A DNA stretch of 64,000 nt, taken from contig NZ_CP087715.1 in the NCBI RefSeq assembly GCF_020991125.1, forward strand, positions 4,282,002 to 4,346,001, written 5' to 3'. The notes under the pieces are model-generated. The model worked only from the letters and a program-made list of their open reading frames with translations, had not been told where the DNA came from and made no database searches. Shown piece by piece: positions 41,975-51,602 of the stretch. Position numbers and translations under genes: made by a program. The first letter of the stretch is position 1; every line of letters begins with the position of its first letter. The DNA comes from Microbulbifer celer (GTDB lineage Bacteria > Pseudomonadota > Gammaproteobacteria > Pseudomonadales > Cellvibrionaceae).

Positions 41975-44854
41975 ATGTCCTGGATGGAACACTGCCCTGA
42001 ACAGCACCAGCCTCTGCTCGCCCAGCGCTGGAATGACTGGTGTGATGCGGTGGGGGTGGATGTGGTGGCTCCGGTGGCGTCGCAACTGGATGATGAGCGG
42101 CGCGCCCGGATTCTGGCGCGGGCGTTTGTGGGCTCGGCGTTTTTTGTGCGCCAGTGCAGTCGTTATCCGACGTTGCTGGCCGGGTTACTGGCGCATGATG
42201 ACTGCGGGCTGGCAGTACCGGATATCGGGAATTTTGCCACCGAGGAGCAATTGGAGCAGGCGCTGCGGGTTTTGCGCAACCGCGTGAATGCGGAGGTGAT
42301 CTGGCGGGACTTTGCCGGCCAGTGGGATATTCCTACCGCCTGTGCGCGGCTTACCGAGCTGGCGGAAGTCTGTATTCAGTCCGCGCTGGACTGGCACCGG
42401 GCGAAAATGGTGGAGCGCCATGGGGAGCCGCGCAGTAGCGAGGGGCATATCCAGCCGATGGTGGTGCTGGGGATGGGCAAGCTGGGCGCGCGGGAGCTGA
42501 ACCTGTCTTCCGATATCGATCTGATTTTCGCCTACCCCGAGCCGGGACAATCCGATGGGGACCAGTATGAAGGTAAAAAATCCCTGGAGAACCAGGCGTA
42601 TTTCCAGCGCCTGGGGCAGCGGCTGATCAAGTCTCTGGACGCGGTTACCGCGGACGGTTTTGTGTTCCGCGTGGATATGCGTCTGCGCCCCTACGGCGAC
42701 AGCGGTCCGCTGGTGAGCCACTATGCGGCGCTGGAAGATTACTACCAGACCCAGGGCCGCGAGTGGGAGCGCTATGCGATGATCAAGGCGCGCCCGGTGG
42801 CCGCCTCCGGCGAGGGGGCGGCCGCGGCTTCGGAAGAGTTGATGGAGATGCTGCGCCCGTTTACCTACCGTCGCTATATCGATTTCAGTGTGATCGAATC
42901 GCTGCGGGAAATGAAAACCCTGATCCAGCGCCAGGTGCGTGCGCGGGGGCTGATCGACAATATCAAGCTGGGGCGCGGCGGTATCCGCGAGGTGGAGTTT
43001 ATCGCCCAGGCGTTTCAGTTGATCCGCGGCGGGCGCGAGCCGGACCTGCGGGTGCGCAATATTCTGAAAGTATTGCCGCTGCTGGAGGAAGGCGGACATC
43101 TGCCCGCGGGAAGTACCGACCAGCTGGGTGACGCCTACCTGCTGCTGCGCCGCGTTGAGCACGGCCTGCAGGCGGAGCGCGATCAGCAGACCCAGACCCT
43201 GCCGCCGGAACCGGAGCGGCGGGAACAACTGGCCTTTGCTCTGGGTTATGAAAGCTGGAATCAGTTGGAGGATGCGCTGGTAAAAGCCCGCGGTTTTATC
43301 GAGCGGGAATTCGACGAGGTGATCGCGCCGCCGGAAGAGAGTGGTGAGATTACCGTCAGCGACACTTGGGAAATGCTCTGGGCCGGTTGCGAGATGGTGG
43401 AAGATCGCGATAACTGGCTGGAGCATCTGCACAATGCGGGTTTCCAGCCCGCCGCCAAGGCGCTCGAATTGCTCACCGAGTTGCACGGCGATCGCATTGT
43501 CACTGCGCTGCCGGTGGCCGGTCGTCAGCGCCTGGATCAGACCATGCCGCTGCTGCTGGCGGCCGCTTCCGAGGTGAGTGAGCCTTCACTGGCGCTGGAG
43601 CGGGTGATGCCGCTGCTGCGCGCCATCCTGCGTCGCAGTGCCTACCTGGTGCTGATCAATGAAAATCCACCGGTATTGAATCAACTGCTGCGCCTGTGCA
43701 GCGCGTCGCCCTGGATCGCCGAACAACTGGCGCGCCATCCGATCCTGCTGGACGAAATGCTCGACCAGCGCCGTCTGCTGCAGCCGTCTACCGCCCGGGA
43801 CATCGCCGACGAACTGCGTGAGGAAATGCTGCGAGTGGACCCGGAAGATCTGGAAGCCCAGATGGAGGCCCTGCGACATTTCAAGCAGGGGCAGAGCCTG
43901 CGCACCGCCGCTCAGGAGGTGACCGGGGCCCTGCCGCTGATGAAGGTGAGCGACTCCCTTACCTGGCTCGCGGAAGCCATTCTGCAACAGTCACTAACCC
44001 TGGCCTGGCAACAGGTCACGCAGAAGCACGGCACACCGAAAGGCGCGAGTGTGGAAGACATGCGCTTCTCCATCGTCGCCTACGGCAAGCTGGGGGGGCT
44101 GGAGTTGGGGCACGGTTCCGATCTGGATATTGTTTTCGTGCACGATGCGGAACCCCAGCAGACCACCGACGGCGAGCGCGCCATCGACAACCTGAGTTTT
44201 TACACCCGCCTAGCCCAGCGCCTGATTCATATTCTGCAGACGCGCACGTTGAGCGGACCTTTGTACGAAGTGGATACACGCCTGCGCCCTTCGGGAAATT
44301 CCGGGCTGCTGGTGACGTCTCTTACCGCCTTTGAAAAGTACCAGCGCGAAAGTGCCTGGACCTGGGAACACCAGGCGCTGGTGCGCACCCGCCCCGTCGC
44401 GGGCAGTGAGCGTCTCGGATCGGCGTTCGAATCCTTGCGGAACAAGTTGTTGGGGGCCGAGCGCGACGAGCAGAAATTGCGTGAAGATGTGGTTGCGATG
44501 CGCAATAAGATGCGTGCGCACCTCGATAAGAGCAATGATCGACAATTCGATCTCAAGCAGGGCCCGGGCGGTATTGTCGATATCGAATTTATGGTTCAAT
44601 ATGCTGTATTGGCCTGGGCGCATCGCGCTCCTTCAATCCTGCGGTACACCGACAATATCCGCATTCTTGAAAGCCTCACCGAGGCAGGCCTGATGCCGGC
44701 CCACCAAGCCGCGCATTTGATCGACGCCTACAAAGCCTACCGATCAGAAGGTCATCGCCTGGCATTACAACAGCAGCCGGGGGTTGTATCCGGTGACCAA
44801 TTCGAAGCGGAAAGAAAGACCGTTGAAACAACTTGGCAGCAGATTCTGGGCTGA
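41975..44854 (+). CDS. glnE: Glutamine synthetase adenylyltransferase/adenylyl-removing enzyme
   Basis: 959 residues from the ATG at 41975 (GGAG six bases upstream); an ATG at 41963 is also possible. Two nucleotidyltransferase domains are arranged as in GlnE. The N-terminal de-adenylylation half has GMGKLGARELNLSSDIDLIF (about 170-190), and the C-terminal adenylylation half has AYGKLGGLELGHGSDLDIVF (about 700-720). Each is followed by a helical bundle with GRGGIREVEFIAQ or GPGGIVDIEFMVQ. It controls glutamine synthetase activity in response to PII. ilvE follows after a repeat-containing gap, as in Pseudomonas. Confidence 0.96.
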   Translation: MSWMEHCPEQHQPLLAQRWNDWCDAVGVDVVAPVASQLDDERRARILARAFVGSAFFVRQCSRYPTLLAGLLAHDDCGLAVPDIGNFATEEQLEQALRVLRNRVNAEVIWRDFAGQWDIPTACARLTELAEVCIQSALDWHRAKMVERHGEPRSSEGHIQPMVVLGMGKLGARELNLSSDIDLIFAYPEPGQSDGDQYEGKKSLENQAYFQRLGQRLIKSLDAVTADGFVFRVDMRLRPYGDSGPLVSHYAALEDYYQTQGREWERYAMIKARPVAASGEGAAAASEELMEMLRPFTYRRYIDFSVIESLREMKTLIQRQVRARGLIDNIKLGRGGIREVEFIAQAFQLIRGGREPDLRVRNILKVLPLLEEGGHLPAGSTDQLGDAYLLLRRVEHGLQAERDQQTQTLPPEPERREQLAFALGYESWNQLEDALVKARGFIEREFDEVIAPPEESGEITVSDTWEMLWAGCEMVEDRDNWLEHLHNAGFQPAAKALELLTELHGDRIVTALPVAGRQRLDQTMPLLLAAASEVSEPSLALERVMPLLRAILRRSAYLVLINENPPVLNQLLRLCSASPWIAEQLARHPILLDEMLDQRRLLQPSTARDIADELREEMLRVDPEDLEAQMEALRHFKQGQSLRTAAQEVTGALPLMKVSDSLTWLAEAILQQSLTLAWQQVTQKHGTPKGASVEDMRFSIVAYGKLGGLELGHGSDLDIVFVHDAEPQQTTDGERAIDNLSFYTRLAQRLIHILQTRTLSGPLYEVDTRLRPSGNSGLLVTSLTAFEKYQRESAWTWEHQALVRTRPVAGSERLGSAFESLRNKLLGAERDEQKLREDVVAMRNKMRAHLDKSNDRQFDLKQGPGGIVDIEFMVQYAVLAWAHRAPSILRYTDNIRILESLTEAGLMPAHQAAHLIDAYKAYRSEGHRLALQQQPGVVSGDQFEAERKTVETTWQQILG

Positions 44855-44927
44855 ACCGCCACCACGGGTGATGGTTGCCCCATTGACGTTCCGCTGCCCG
44901 CTAAACTGTTTTTCACCTGGCTCTGTG

Positions 44928-45013
44928 CTGTAGGAGCCAGCCTGCTGGCGAACTGAATCGATCCTCGCGCTTTCCTTCGGGCTCGACCTCCCTCCCCAGG
45001 CATGCTCCTACAG
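44928..45013. repeat. REP-like element between glnE and ilvE
   Basis: CTGTAGGAGC (44928-44937) and GCTCCTACAG (45004-45013) form an inverted repeat. Beside the left arm, GCCAGC-CT-GCTGGC forms a tight hairpin. This resembles the GTAGGAGC-type REP sequences common in Pseudomonas intergenic DNA. A third copy of TGTAGGAG occurs at 45030-45037, immediately before ilvE. Confidence 0.75.
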
Positions 45014-45043
45014 GCGTTAATAGATTTCTTGTAGGAGTTACCC

Positions 45044-46003
45044 ATGTCTTTTGCCGATAGAGACGGCGTTATCTGGTTTGATGGTGAGTTGGTTCCCTGG
45101 CGCGATGCGCGGGTCCACGTGCTTACCCACACCCTGCACTACGGAATGGGCGTATTCGAAGGCGTACGCGCTTATCAAACAGCCGATGGTGGCACCAGCA
45201 TCTTCCGCCTGAACGAACATACCCGTCGCCTGTTCCGTTCCGCCAAGATCATGAACATGCCCATGCCATTTGATCAGGAGCAGCTCAATGAAGCGCAGCG
45301 CCTGGTGGTACGTGAGAATGGCCTGGAAGAAGCCTACCTGCGGCCGATGGTATTTTACGGATCCGAAGGCATGGGCCTGCGCGCCGACGCCCTGCAGGCC
45401 CACGTGATCGTCGCCGCTTGGGAATGGCCCAGCTACATGTCCCCGGAAGCCCGAGAGCTGGGGATCAAGGTCAACACCTCGTCCTACACCCGCCACCATG
45501 TGAACATCTCCATGTGCAAGGCGAAGGCCAACGGCAACTACATCAACTCCATGCTGGCGTTGCAGGAAGCCATCCGCAACGGTTGTGAAGAAGCGTTGCT
45601 GCTGGATCCGGAAGGCTATGTGGCCGAGGGCAGTGGCGAGAACTTCTTCCTGGTCAGCGACGGTGTGATCTACACCCCGGAACTCACTTCCTGTCTCGAC
45701 GGTATCACCCGCGCCTCGGTGATTCAGTTGGCTAACGAGTGTGGTTACAAGGTGGTGGAGAAGCGTATCACCCGCGACGAGGTGTATATTGCCGACGAAG
45801 CCTTCTTCACCGGCACAGCCGCGGAAGTATTGCCGATTCGCATGCTCGACGGCCGCACCATCGGCGCGGGCCGCCGCGGCCCCATCACCAAGCGTTTGCA
45901 GCAGCTGTACTTCGATGTGGTGCAGGGCAAGAGCCAGGCGCATTTGGGTTGGCTGAGCGACGTGCGGGAAAACTGCGAGGATGTCCGGGCAGCTTCTGCC
46001 TGA
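45044..46003 (+). CDS. ilvE: Branched-chain amino acid aminotransferase
   Basis: 319 residues, class IV PLP-dependent aminotransferase; last step of valine, leucine and isoleucine synthesis. Signatures are WFDGELVPWRDARVHVLTHT, GMGVFEGVRAY, the PLP-lysine segment CKAKANGNYINSMLA (Lys near residue 163), and EGYVAEGSGENFFLV with ITRASVIQLA. AGGAG at 45033-45037, six bases before the ATG, is its ribosome-binding site and belongs to a REP-like TGTAGGAG. A bidirectional terminator follows, separating it from ugd. Confidence 0.96.
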   Translation: MSFADRDGVIWFDGELVPWRDARVHVLTHTLHYGMGVFEGVRAYQTADGGTSIFRLNEHTRRLFRSAKIMNMPMPFDQEQLNEAQRLVVRENGLEEAYLRPMVFYGSEGMGLRADALQAHVIVAAWEWPSYMSPEARELGIKVNTSSYTRHHVNISMCKAKANGNYINSMLALQEAIRNGCEEALLLDPEGYVAEGSGENFFLVSDGVIYTPELTSCLDGITRASVIQLANECGYKVVEKRITRDEVYIADEAFFTGTAAEVLPIRMLDGRTIGAGRRGPITKRLQQLYFDVVQGKSQAHLGWLSDVRENCEDVRAASA

Positions 46004-46022
46004 TTCCGGTTTTCACACAAAT

Positions 46023-46058
46023 AAAAAGGGCGACTACCGAAAGGCAGTCGCCCTTTTT
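46023..46058. terminator. Bidirectional terminator between ilvE and ugd
   Basis: AAAAAGGGCGACT pairs with AGTCGCCCTTTTT, with a small inner ACC/GG pairing in the loop. A- and T-runs on the two sides allow use by both convergent genes. Confidence 0.93.
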
Positions 46059-46088
46059 AATGGGTTTGCAATTTAGTGGGCTTGCCTA

Positions 46089-47438
46089 TCAGGAAGCTTT
46101 GGTTGGTGCCTGTTGTGGGCGGCCCACGCAGTAGTATTCAAATCCTGCTTCCGCCATATCCAGCGGGTGGTAGAGATTGCGGCCATCGAATACCAGCGGG
46201 TCTTTCAGGTTACTGCGCACCATCTCGAAATCCAGGGTCTTGAACTGCTGCCACTCGGTCGCAACGATCAGTGCATCCGCACCAGACAGCGCACTGTCGC
46301 GGGTACCACAGAGTTGCAGGTCGTCACGGTTGCCGTAAATGCGCTCGCACTCCTGCATCGCTTCCGGATCAAACGCGCGTACCTTGGCACCCATCTGCCA
46401 CAGGTTTTCCATCAGCACCCGGCTCGGTGCCTCGCGCATGTCGTCCGTATTCGGTTTGAACGCCAAACCCCAGAGGGCAAACGTCTTGCCGGAAAGGTCC
46501 GGGCCGTAGCGGTGGACAATTTTGTCCAGCAGGTAATGTTTCTGGCTGTGGTTGCGGCTCTCCACCGCGTTCAGGATCTCCGGTTCCAGTCCCAACTGCG
46601 CAGCTGTGGTTTTCAAGGCCTGCACGTCTTTCGGGAAACAGGAGCCACCGTAGCCGATGCCGGGATAAATAAAGTGGTAGCCGATACGCGGGTCGGAGCC
46701 GATACCCTGGCGCACGGATTCGATATCCGCGCCCACTTTATCGGCAATTACCGACATTTCGTTCATAAAGCTGATCTTGGTGGCGAGCATACAGTTGGCG
46801 GCGTACTTGGCCAGCTCCGCACTGCGCACATCCATCACGATCACCTTGTCGTGATTGCGATTAAACGGTGCGTACAGCTGGCGCATCTTCTGCTCGGAAG
46901 CATTTTCTGAAGTACCGATGATGATGCGATCGGGCTTCATGCAGTCCGCCACGGCGGAACCTTCCTTGAGGAATTCCGGATTGGAAATCACATCGAATTC
47001 CAGGTGCAGGGCATCCCGCGCAGCGAGGGCACGGGTCACTTCTTCGCGTACCTTATCCGCGGTGCCTACCGGTACTGTCGACTTGTTGATGATGTACTTT
47101 TTGTCATCCATGTGCTCGGCGATGGTGCGGGCCACGGTGAGTACGTAGCGCAGGTCCGCGGAGCCATCTTCGTCCGGTGGGGTGCCGACGGCGATAAAGA
47201 TCAGCTCGCCGTGGGCGATGCCTTCGGGGGCATTGGTGGAGAAGGTCAGGTTGCCGGACTCGTTATTACGCTTGACCAGTGGCTCCAGCCCCGGCTCGAA
47301 AATCGGGATATGTCCCTGTCTCAGGCGCTCGATCTTGTGCTCGTCGATATCAATACAGGCTACCCGGTGGCCGGCCTCTGCCAGTACCGCGGCCTGTACC
47401 AGCCCTACATAACCGGTGCCGAATACGGTGACATTCAT
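46089..47438 (-). CDS. ugd: UDP-glucose 6-dehydrogenase
   Basis: 449 residues. NAD-binding start [20 protein letters not shown], central [20 protein letters not shown], and the catalytic Cys in [14 protein letters not shown] (about residue 265). The product, UDP-glucuronate, is the substrate of the epimerase encoded at 59420-60442 in the same region. It begins the polysaccharide/LPS region on the minus strand. The length matches the 440-450 residues of the bacterial two-domain type. Confidence 0.95.
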   Translation of the reverse strand: MNVTVFGTGYVGLVQAAVLAEAGHRVACIDIDEHKIERLRQGHIPIFEPGLEPLVKRNNESGNLTFSTNAPEGIAHGELIFIAVGTPPDEDGSADLRYVLTVARTIAEHMDDKKYIINKSTVPVGTADKVREEVTRALAARDALHLEFDVISNPEFLKEGSAVADCMKPDRIIIGTSENASEQKMRQLYAPFNRNHDKVIVMDVRSAELAKYAANCMLATKISFMNEMSVIADKVGADIESVRQGIGSDPRIGYHFIYPGIGYGGSCFPKDVQALKTTAAQLGLEPEILNAVESRNHSQKHYLLDKIVHRYGPDLSGKTFALWGLAFKPNTDDMREAPSRVLMENLWQMGAKVRAFDPEAMQECERIYGNRDDLQLCGTRDSALSGADALIVATEWQQFKTLDFEMVRSNLKDPLVFDGRNLYHPLDMAEAGFEYYCVGRPQQAPTKAS

Positions 47439-47603
47439 GCTTTTTCTCTGTCTCTAACGGAGTTCGTGTTTCACCCGGCTCTTGATTCAACCGGTGCGAT
47501 AAAAATTTACGGGCCACTGACTTTCGGACCACTATAGTACGCAATTGATACGGGCATGTGGCAATGGATTTGTCCGAGAGATTGAACCCATCAGCGTCAG
47601 CCC

Positions 47604-48629
47604 TCAGCGATGCCACACATAGTCGTGGCTGAATGACTGGCCGCTGGCCGCCTCCACAATGTACTGGGCGTACAGGGTATTGTTGATCTCGCGGTGGAAA
47701 AACGCACGGCATCTGCCCGCCCAGTGACGGCGCATGGCGTCGTCGTGGTGAAAGGTCTGAATCTGGCGGGCGAGGCTGTCGTCGCTGTCGAAATAGGCCA
47801 GGGTTTCCGCGGGCATAAAATCGTCAAAGCGCGCGGCGGCGTGGGTGAATACCAGCAGGCCGTTGCCCGCCATCTGCGCAATCCGCGCAGACGAATACCA
47901 TTGATAGCCTTCCTGACGGTTGAGGTTCAGGCCCATTTTGCTCGCGGCCAGTTTGCGCTCGTAGGTGCGCCCCCACAGGGTGGGCTGGTCCCGCATGCCG
48001 GGGGTATGGAAGCGGAAGTCTGCCGGTAGTTGTGACTGCAATTGTTCTACCAGCTGGCCGCGCTCGGTGTGCTGCTGGGATTTGCTGCAGAACAGCAGGT
48101 CGGTTTCCAGCTGCGGATCATCCGCGGCCAGGGCGCTCACATCGGCGGTCTCGACCGCCGGATCTACCGGGTTGGGCATATGCCACAGCCGTGCGCGGCT
48201 GCCGGTAAATTCCTGTAAATCGTTTGCGCCGGTGGAGACAAACATGGCGTCGGCGATCTCGCAGCGCTTCTTGATATTGGCGGCGTTGCGGGGGACGAAC
48301 AGCGGATCGTTGTTGCAGGCGGCGAGGATGATCTGCGGATGGCGACGGCGGATCTCGGCGAAGGTTGCATTTTCGATCAGGTCGCAGTGGCCGAAGATCA
48401 GCATGTCCGGGTCGAACGCTTCGCAGGTTTGCAACAGGCGCTGATTGGTTTTTTTACCCCCCAGCTCGCGGATTCCCAGCGGCGCTTCAAACGCGGCCAC
48501 GTCGCGATCGCTGAAGGCCAGCACATTGTGGCCGGCACGCACCAGGCCGGTATACAGCTTCAGCGCCCAACTGACCCGCAGGTGGCCGTATTTGCGTTGT
48601 TGGTGATTGTCGACGTGGATAATGCGCAT
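47604..48629 (-). CDS. CgeB-like glycosyltransferase-family protein
   Basis: 341 residues, GT-B-like. The N-terminus MRIIHVDNHQQRKYGHLRV and the FGHCDLIEN segment belong to the first Rossmann half. The C-terminal part contains GLNLNRQEGYQWYSSARIAQMAGNGLLVFTH, the arrangement of CgeB/glycosyltransferase 1 families (R-x-E-x-x-A-like plus G-x-x-x-x-T). The acceptor and donor cannot be told. It probably adds a sugar to the LPS core or to a surface glycan. ugd lies 165 bases downstream on the same strand. Confidence 0.75.
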   Translation of the reverse strand: MRIIHVDNHQQRKYGHLRVSWALKLYTGLVRAGHNVLAFSDRDVAAFEAPLGIRELGGKKTNQRLLQTCEAFDPDMLIFGHCDLIENATFAEIRRRHPQIILAACNNDPLFVPRNAANIKKRCEIADAMFVSTGANDLQEFTGSRARLWHMPNPVDPAVETADVSALAADDPQLETDLLFCSKSQQHTERGQLVEQLQSQLPADFRFHTPGMRDQPTLWGRTYERKLAASKMGLNLNRQEGYQWYSSARIAQMAGNGLLVFTHAAARFDDFMPAETLAYFDSDDSLARQIQTFHHDDAMRRHWAGRCRAFFHREINNTLYAQYIVEAASGQSFSHDYVWHR

Positions 48630-48897
48630 GGATTAGACCGAAGGTGCGATCTGCGAGGCAGGGCAGCAGAGGTAGAGGATTAGGAGACGGCATTATACTG
48701 GGCGCCGAGAGGGCGTTCCAACTTAGTGGTATGACAGCAGTCACGATCGTGACTTTGAGCCAGGCTGCGGAGAAACAGGGCGCGCGGGTTCAGTCTGAAG
48801 GGCGGCTGGGGTAGCATGCCGCAGGTATTTCTGGCCGCGTATGCTGTGGATGGAGAGGCAATACAGTGACCGATGTTGTGACCGAGAGGACATTTTT

Positions 48898-49872
48898 TTG
48901 CTGATTATCTGGCGTTTTCTGGACGGCAATCTCGCCCATGAGAAACAGAGTGCGGCGCTCGTCAGTGGCTTGCGCAGCTGTCTCGGCGAGGATGCGATTG
49001 ACTGCCGTGACCTGGATTGCAGTGAAATCGTGATCCCCTTATGGGGTGCGATGTCTGCGGCCCTCGAACAGCTGCCCCGCCCGCACCTGATTATCGGCGC
49101 GGGCCACCGCTGCCACTGGCCGATGCTGCGGGCCAAGCGGCATTTCGGTGGTCGCAGTGTAGTGATCATGCAGCCCAGTCTGCCCCTGTCGTGGTTCGAT
49201 TTCGCTATCATCCCCGAGCACGACCGGCCGCCGCCGCTGGAGAATGTCATCCTGACCCAGGGCGCCCTGAGTGAGCCCCTGCCACAGACGCGGACCGAGC
49301 CCTGTCGAGGCCTGCTGCTGTTCGGCGGCCCCAGCAAGCATTTCCACTGGGATGCGCAGGCAGTCAGTGCAGCTGCGGACCGATTGCTGCAGCTGCCGCT
49401 GCAGTGGCAGGTCTCGGACAGTCGCCGCACTCCGGAGGGCACCTTGGCCCAGTGTGCCGACAGCGGCGCGGAGCTCTGGGAGTGGCAGGACTGTCCCCCC
49501 GGCTGGCTGGCGGAGCAGATGGCTCGCGCGGGACAGATCTGGGTGAGTGCAGATAGCGTATCGATGATCTTCGAGGCCCTGCAGAGTCGCGCCCGGGTCG
49601 GCATCATTCCCCTGCCCAGCCGACGTCCGGCGAACAAAGTACGCGGCGCGGTACAGCGTCTGTTGGATCAGGGGATAGTGACGGGCTGTGTTGACGACGC
49701 CACCCGCGATTGGACGCCGCGTACTCCGTTTAATCAGCAGATCATCTGTGCCCAGGCGTTGCTGCGTCGTTGCGGGATCGATTTTGCAGACTCTGTCAAA
49801 AGCAGTGATACAGACGGTGACCGAACAATAGACCAGCAAGATGCGGACGCCTCCCATGTCCCCGAGCAATAA
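48898..49872 (+). CDS. ELM1 (DUF1022)-family protein, probable glycan-related
   Basis: 324 residues from a TTG at 48898, preceded by GAGAGGA at 48884-48890. An ATG at 48841 would add 19 residues without family character. The product begins LLIIWRFLDGNLAHEKQSAALV, the opening of the 'mitochondrial fission ELM1' family. HLIIGAGHRCHWPMLRAKR and FGGPSKHFHWD follow. A late IWVSADSVSMIFEALQSRA segment resembles the nucleotide-sugar-binding E-x-x region of GT-B enzymes. The bacterial function is not established; LPS cluster location suggests glycosyl transfer. Its 3' end overlaps the next gene by 32 bases. Confidence 0.75.
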   Translation: MLIIWRFLDGNLAHEKQSAALVSGLRSCLGEDAIDCRDLDCSEIVIPLWGAMSAALEQLPRPHLIIGAGHRCHWPMLRAKRHFGGRSVVIMQPSLPLSWFDFAIIPEHDRPPPLENVILTQGALSEPLPQTRTEPCRGLLLFGGPSKHFHWDAQAVSAAADRLLQLPLQWQVSDSRRTPEGTLAQCADSGAELWEWQDCPPGWLAEQMARAGQIWVSADSVSMIFEALQSRARVGIIPLPSRRPANKVRGAVQRLLDQGIVTGCVDDATRDWTPRTPFNQQIICAQALLRRCGIDFADSVKSSDTDGDRTIDQQDADASHVPEQ

Positions 49873-50947
49873 CGTCTCACCCTCGCCATCCGTAACGCGG
49901 GCTCCGTCGCGACTCTGCCACCTGTTTACCAGTCAGGAAACCGGCGGTCTGGAAAAGCATGTGCTGGAGCAGTGTTGCTGGCAGGCGATCAATACCGATG
50001 CCAGAGTGTCTGTCATTGCGCATCCGCGCTACCGGGGCATGTTCCCGGATACCGTCGAGTTTCTTCCGCTGAATACCGATCGCAGTCGTCGCAGCCTGTG
50101 GCTCAATCTGGCGCTGCTGCGGTTGATGCGTCGGCATCGGTTTGACGTGATCCACGCCCACGGCGGCAAGCCCGCCGATCTGATGAAAAACCTGCAGCGA
50201 TTTCTCTCTGCGCAGGTTGTCATTACCCGACACAATACCCCCAATCCCAAGGACAAGGTCGCGCGTCAATTCGCACACCGGATCGCGGTCAGTGAGCGCG
50301 CGGTGGCGGGCTCCGAGCTGCCGTGGACAATAATCCCCAACGGCACTGCGCTGCCTGAGCCCACAGAGACACCTTTTGAAGTGCCGGAACCGGGAAAGCC
50401 TGCGGTGATTTCCGTGGCGCGTCTGGTGCCGGCGAAAGGCATCGATACCTTGCTGCGCGCCTGGGCGCGTGCCGAGGTGGGCGATGCGGTGCTCTACCTG
50501 CTGGGAGAGGGCCCACAGCGCAGCGAACTGGAAGCCCTGGCGGCGGAACTGAAGCTGGGGGACAGTGTGCAGTTTGTCGGTTATCAGGCGTCGGTGGCGG
50601 ATTGGTACCGGGCTGCGGATCTGGTGGTGATCGCCTCCCGTTACGAGGGGGGGCCCTATACCGTGGCCGAGGCATTACTGGCGGGTACGCCGGTGGTGTC
50701 CACCGATGTGGGCTATGTGGCGGAAAACATTCCCGCCCAGTACCTGGTGGACGTGGAGGATATCCAGACCCTGGCGGTGCGGCTGACCGCGGCTCTGGGG
50801 GATCTGGAGCTGCTGCGGGATGCCTACAGTCCCTATGTGGCTCGCGCGCGTTCGCGCCTGACCCTGGATACCATGGCCGGGGAGACCTGGCGGGTGTATT
50901 GTCACGCCCTGGGCGGAAGTGATAAGACGGTCAGCGTCGACGGCTGA
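49841..50947 (+). CDS. Glycosyltransferase family 4 protein
   Basis: 368 residues, GT-B fold. N-terminal half: LCHLFTSQETGGLEKHVLEQ, with the GG loop for acceptor binding, and FDVIHAHGGKPADLMKN. C-terminal half: VISVARLVPAKGIDTLLRAW, VQFVGYQASVADWYRAADLV and SRYEGGPYTVAEALLAGTPVV, which is the E-x7-E nucleotide-sugar motif. It likely adds a core or O-chain sugar. It is coupled to the ELM1-like gene by overlap and its 3' end overlaps the convergent YrbL-like gene by 17 bases. A second ATG at 49856 is possible. Confidence 0.88.
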   Translation: MRTPPMSPSNNVSPSPSVTRAPSRLCHLFTSQETGGLEKHVLEQCCWQAINTDARVSVIAHPRYRGMFPDTVEFLPLNTDRSRRSLWLNLALLRLMRRHRFDVIHAHGGKPADLMKNLQRFLSAQVVITRHNTPNPKDKVARQFAHRIAVSERAVAGSELPWTIIPNGTALPEPTETPFEVPEPGKPAVISVARLVPAKGIDTLLRAWARAEVGDAVLYLLGEGPQRSELEALAAELKLGDSVQFVGYQASVADWYRAADLVVIASRYEGGPYTVAEALLAGTPVVSTDVGYVAENIPAQYLVDVEDIQTLAVRLTAALGDLELLRDAYSPYVARARSRLTLDTMAGETWRVYCHALGGSDKTVSVDG

Positions 50948-51602
50948 GCTTCTCCGCCTGCTTCCAGGTCAGGCTGCGATCGGAAACCTCCCACTGCACC
51001 CGCGCCCACATACGCTGGATCCGGCGCTCGATATAGCGTCGTCGAGAACCCGCGAATAGCTCCACCAGGGGTAGGAAGGCGGCGCTGCCGAGACCGTCGA
51101 TCAGGTACAGGGATGGCGAACCGTCGCGCTCGCGGATCACCAGGTTATGGGGCAGCAGGTTTTTGGTCAGTACGCCCGTGTGGCGCAGCCAATCGGCAAA
51201 GGAATCGAGCGCCGCGCGAATGGCATCGTCCAGGCCGTGGGTGGTGAGATAGGCTTCCAGCGTCATTGCCGGTGCGCCGCGTTCATCCAGAATCAACTCC
51301 GAGACCGCGCCGGGTCCCTCGCTGGTCTCCACCATGCCATACCAGCGCGGCAGGTGTTGCCATACCGGGCTTGCAGCATCCGCCTCGCGTAGTACCCTCT
51401 GCCCATAGCCCTCCATTTCCCGCGCATTGTCATCGAAGCGCGCGTCGCTCATCCATGCCTTGTACCAAGCGGCGCGCCGGCGCAGCTGTTCGATACGCCC
51501 GGGCAGCATGACTTTTACACAGCGGTCCGCAAATGCCGGATGTACGTAGCAGTGGCGGTTACCGCCGCTGGCGAAGGGTTGTCGTCGGCTGAGATCAATC
51601 AC
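50931..51602 (-). CDS. YrbL-like protein kinase-fold protein
   Basis: 223 residues from a GTG at 51602 that overlaps the stop of the upstream glycosyltransferase gene (GTGA). It begins IDLSRRQPFASGGNRHCYVHP and contains the kinase-like VSELILDERG, TGVLTKNLLPHNLVI and YLIDGLGS segments, the last two standing where the catalytic and DFG-like motifs of YrbL/PhoP-network proteins occur. In the catalytic loop the His-Asp pair is replaced by KNLLPHN, as in YrbL. In the LPS region it may phosphorylate a core sugar, but this is inference. It converges with the plus-strand glycosyltransferase. Confidence 0.8.
   Translation of the reverse strand: MIDLSRRQPFASGGNRHCYVHPAFADRCVKVMLPGRIEQLRRRAAWYKAWMSDARFDDNAREMEGYGQRVLREADAASPVWQHLPRWYGMVETSEGPGAVSELILDERGAPAMTLEAYLTTHGLDDAIRAALDSFADWLRHTGVLTKNLLPHNLVIRERDGSPSLYLIDGLGSAAFLPLVELFAGSRRRYIERRIQRMWARVQWEVSDRSLTWKQAEKLSRRR

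Noticed and set aside
42185..43486. 433-codon open frame on the minus strand
   Set aside because: Antisense to the glnE N-terminal half; no family features.
48741..49637. 298-codon open frame on the minus strand
   Set aside because: Antisense to the ELM1-like gene, which has a good ribosome-binding site and family similarity; the minus frame is Ser/Arg-rich shadow sequence.
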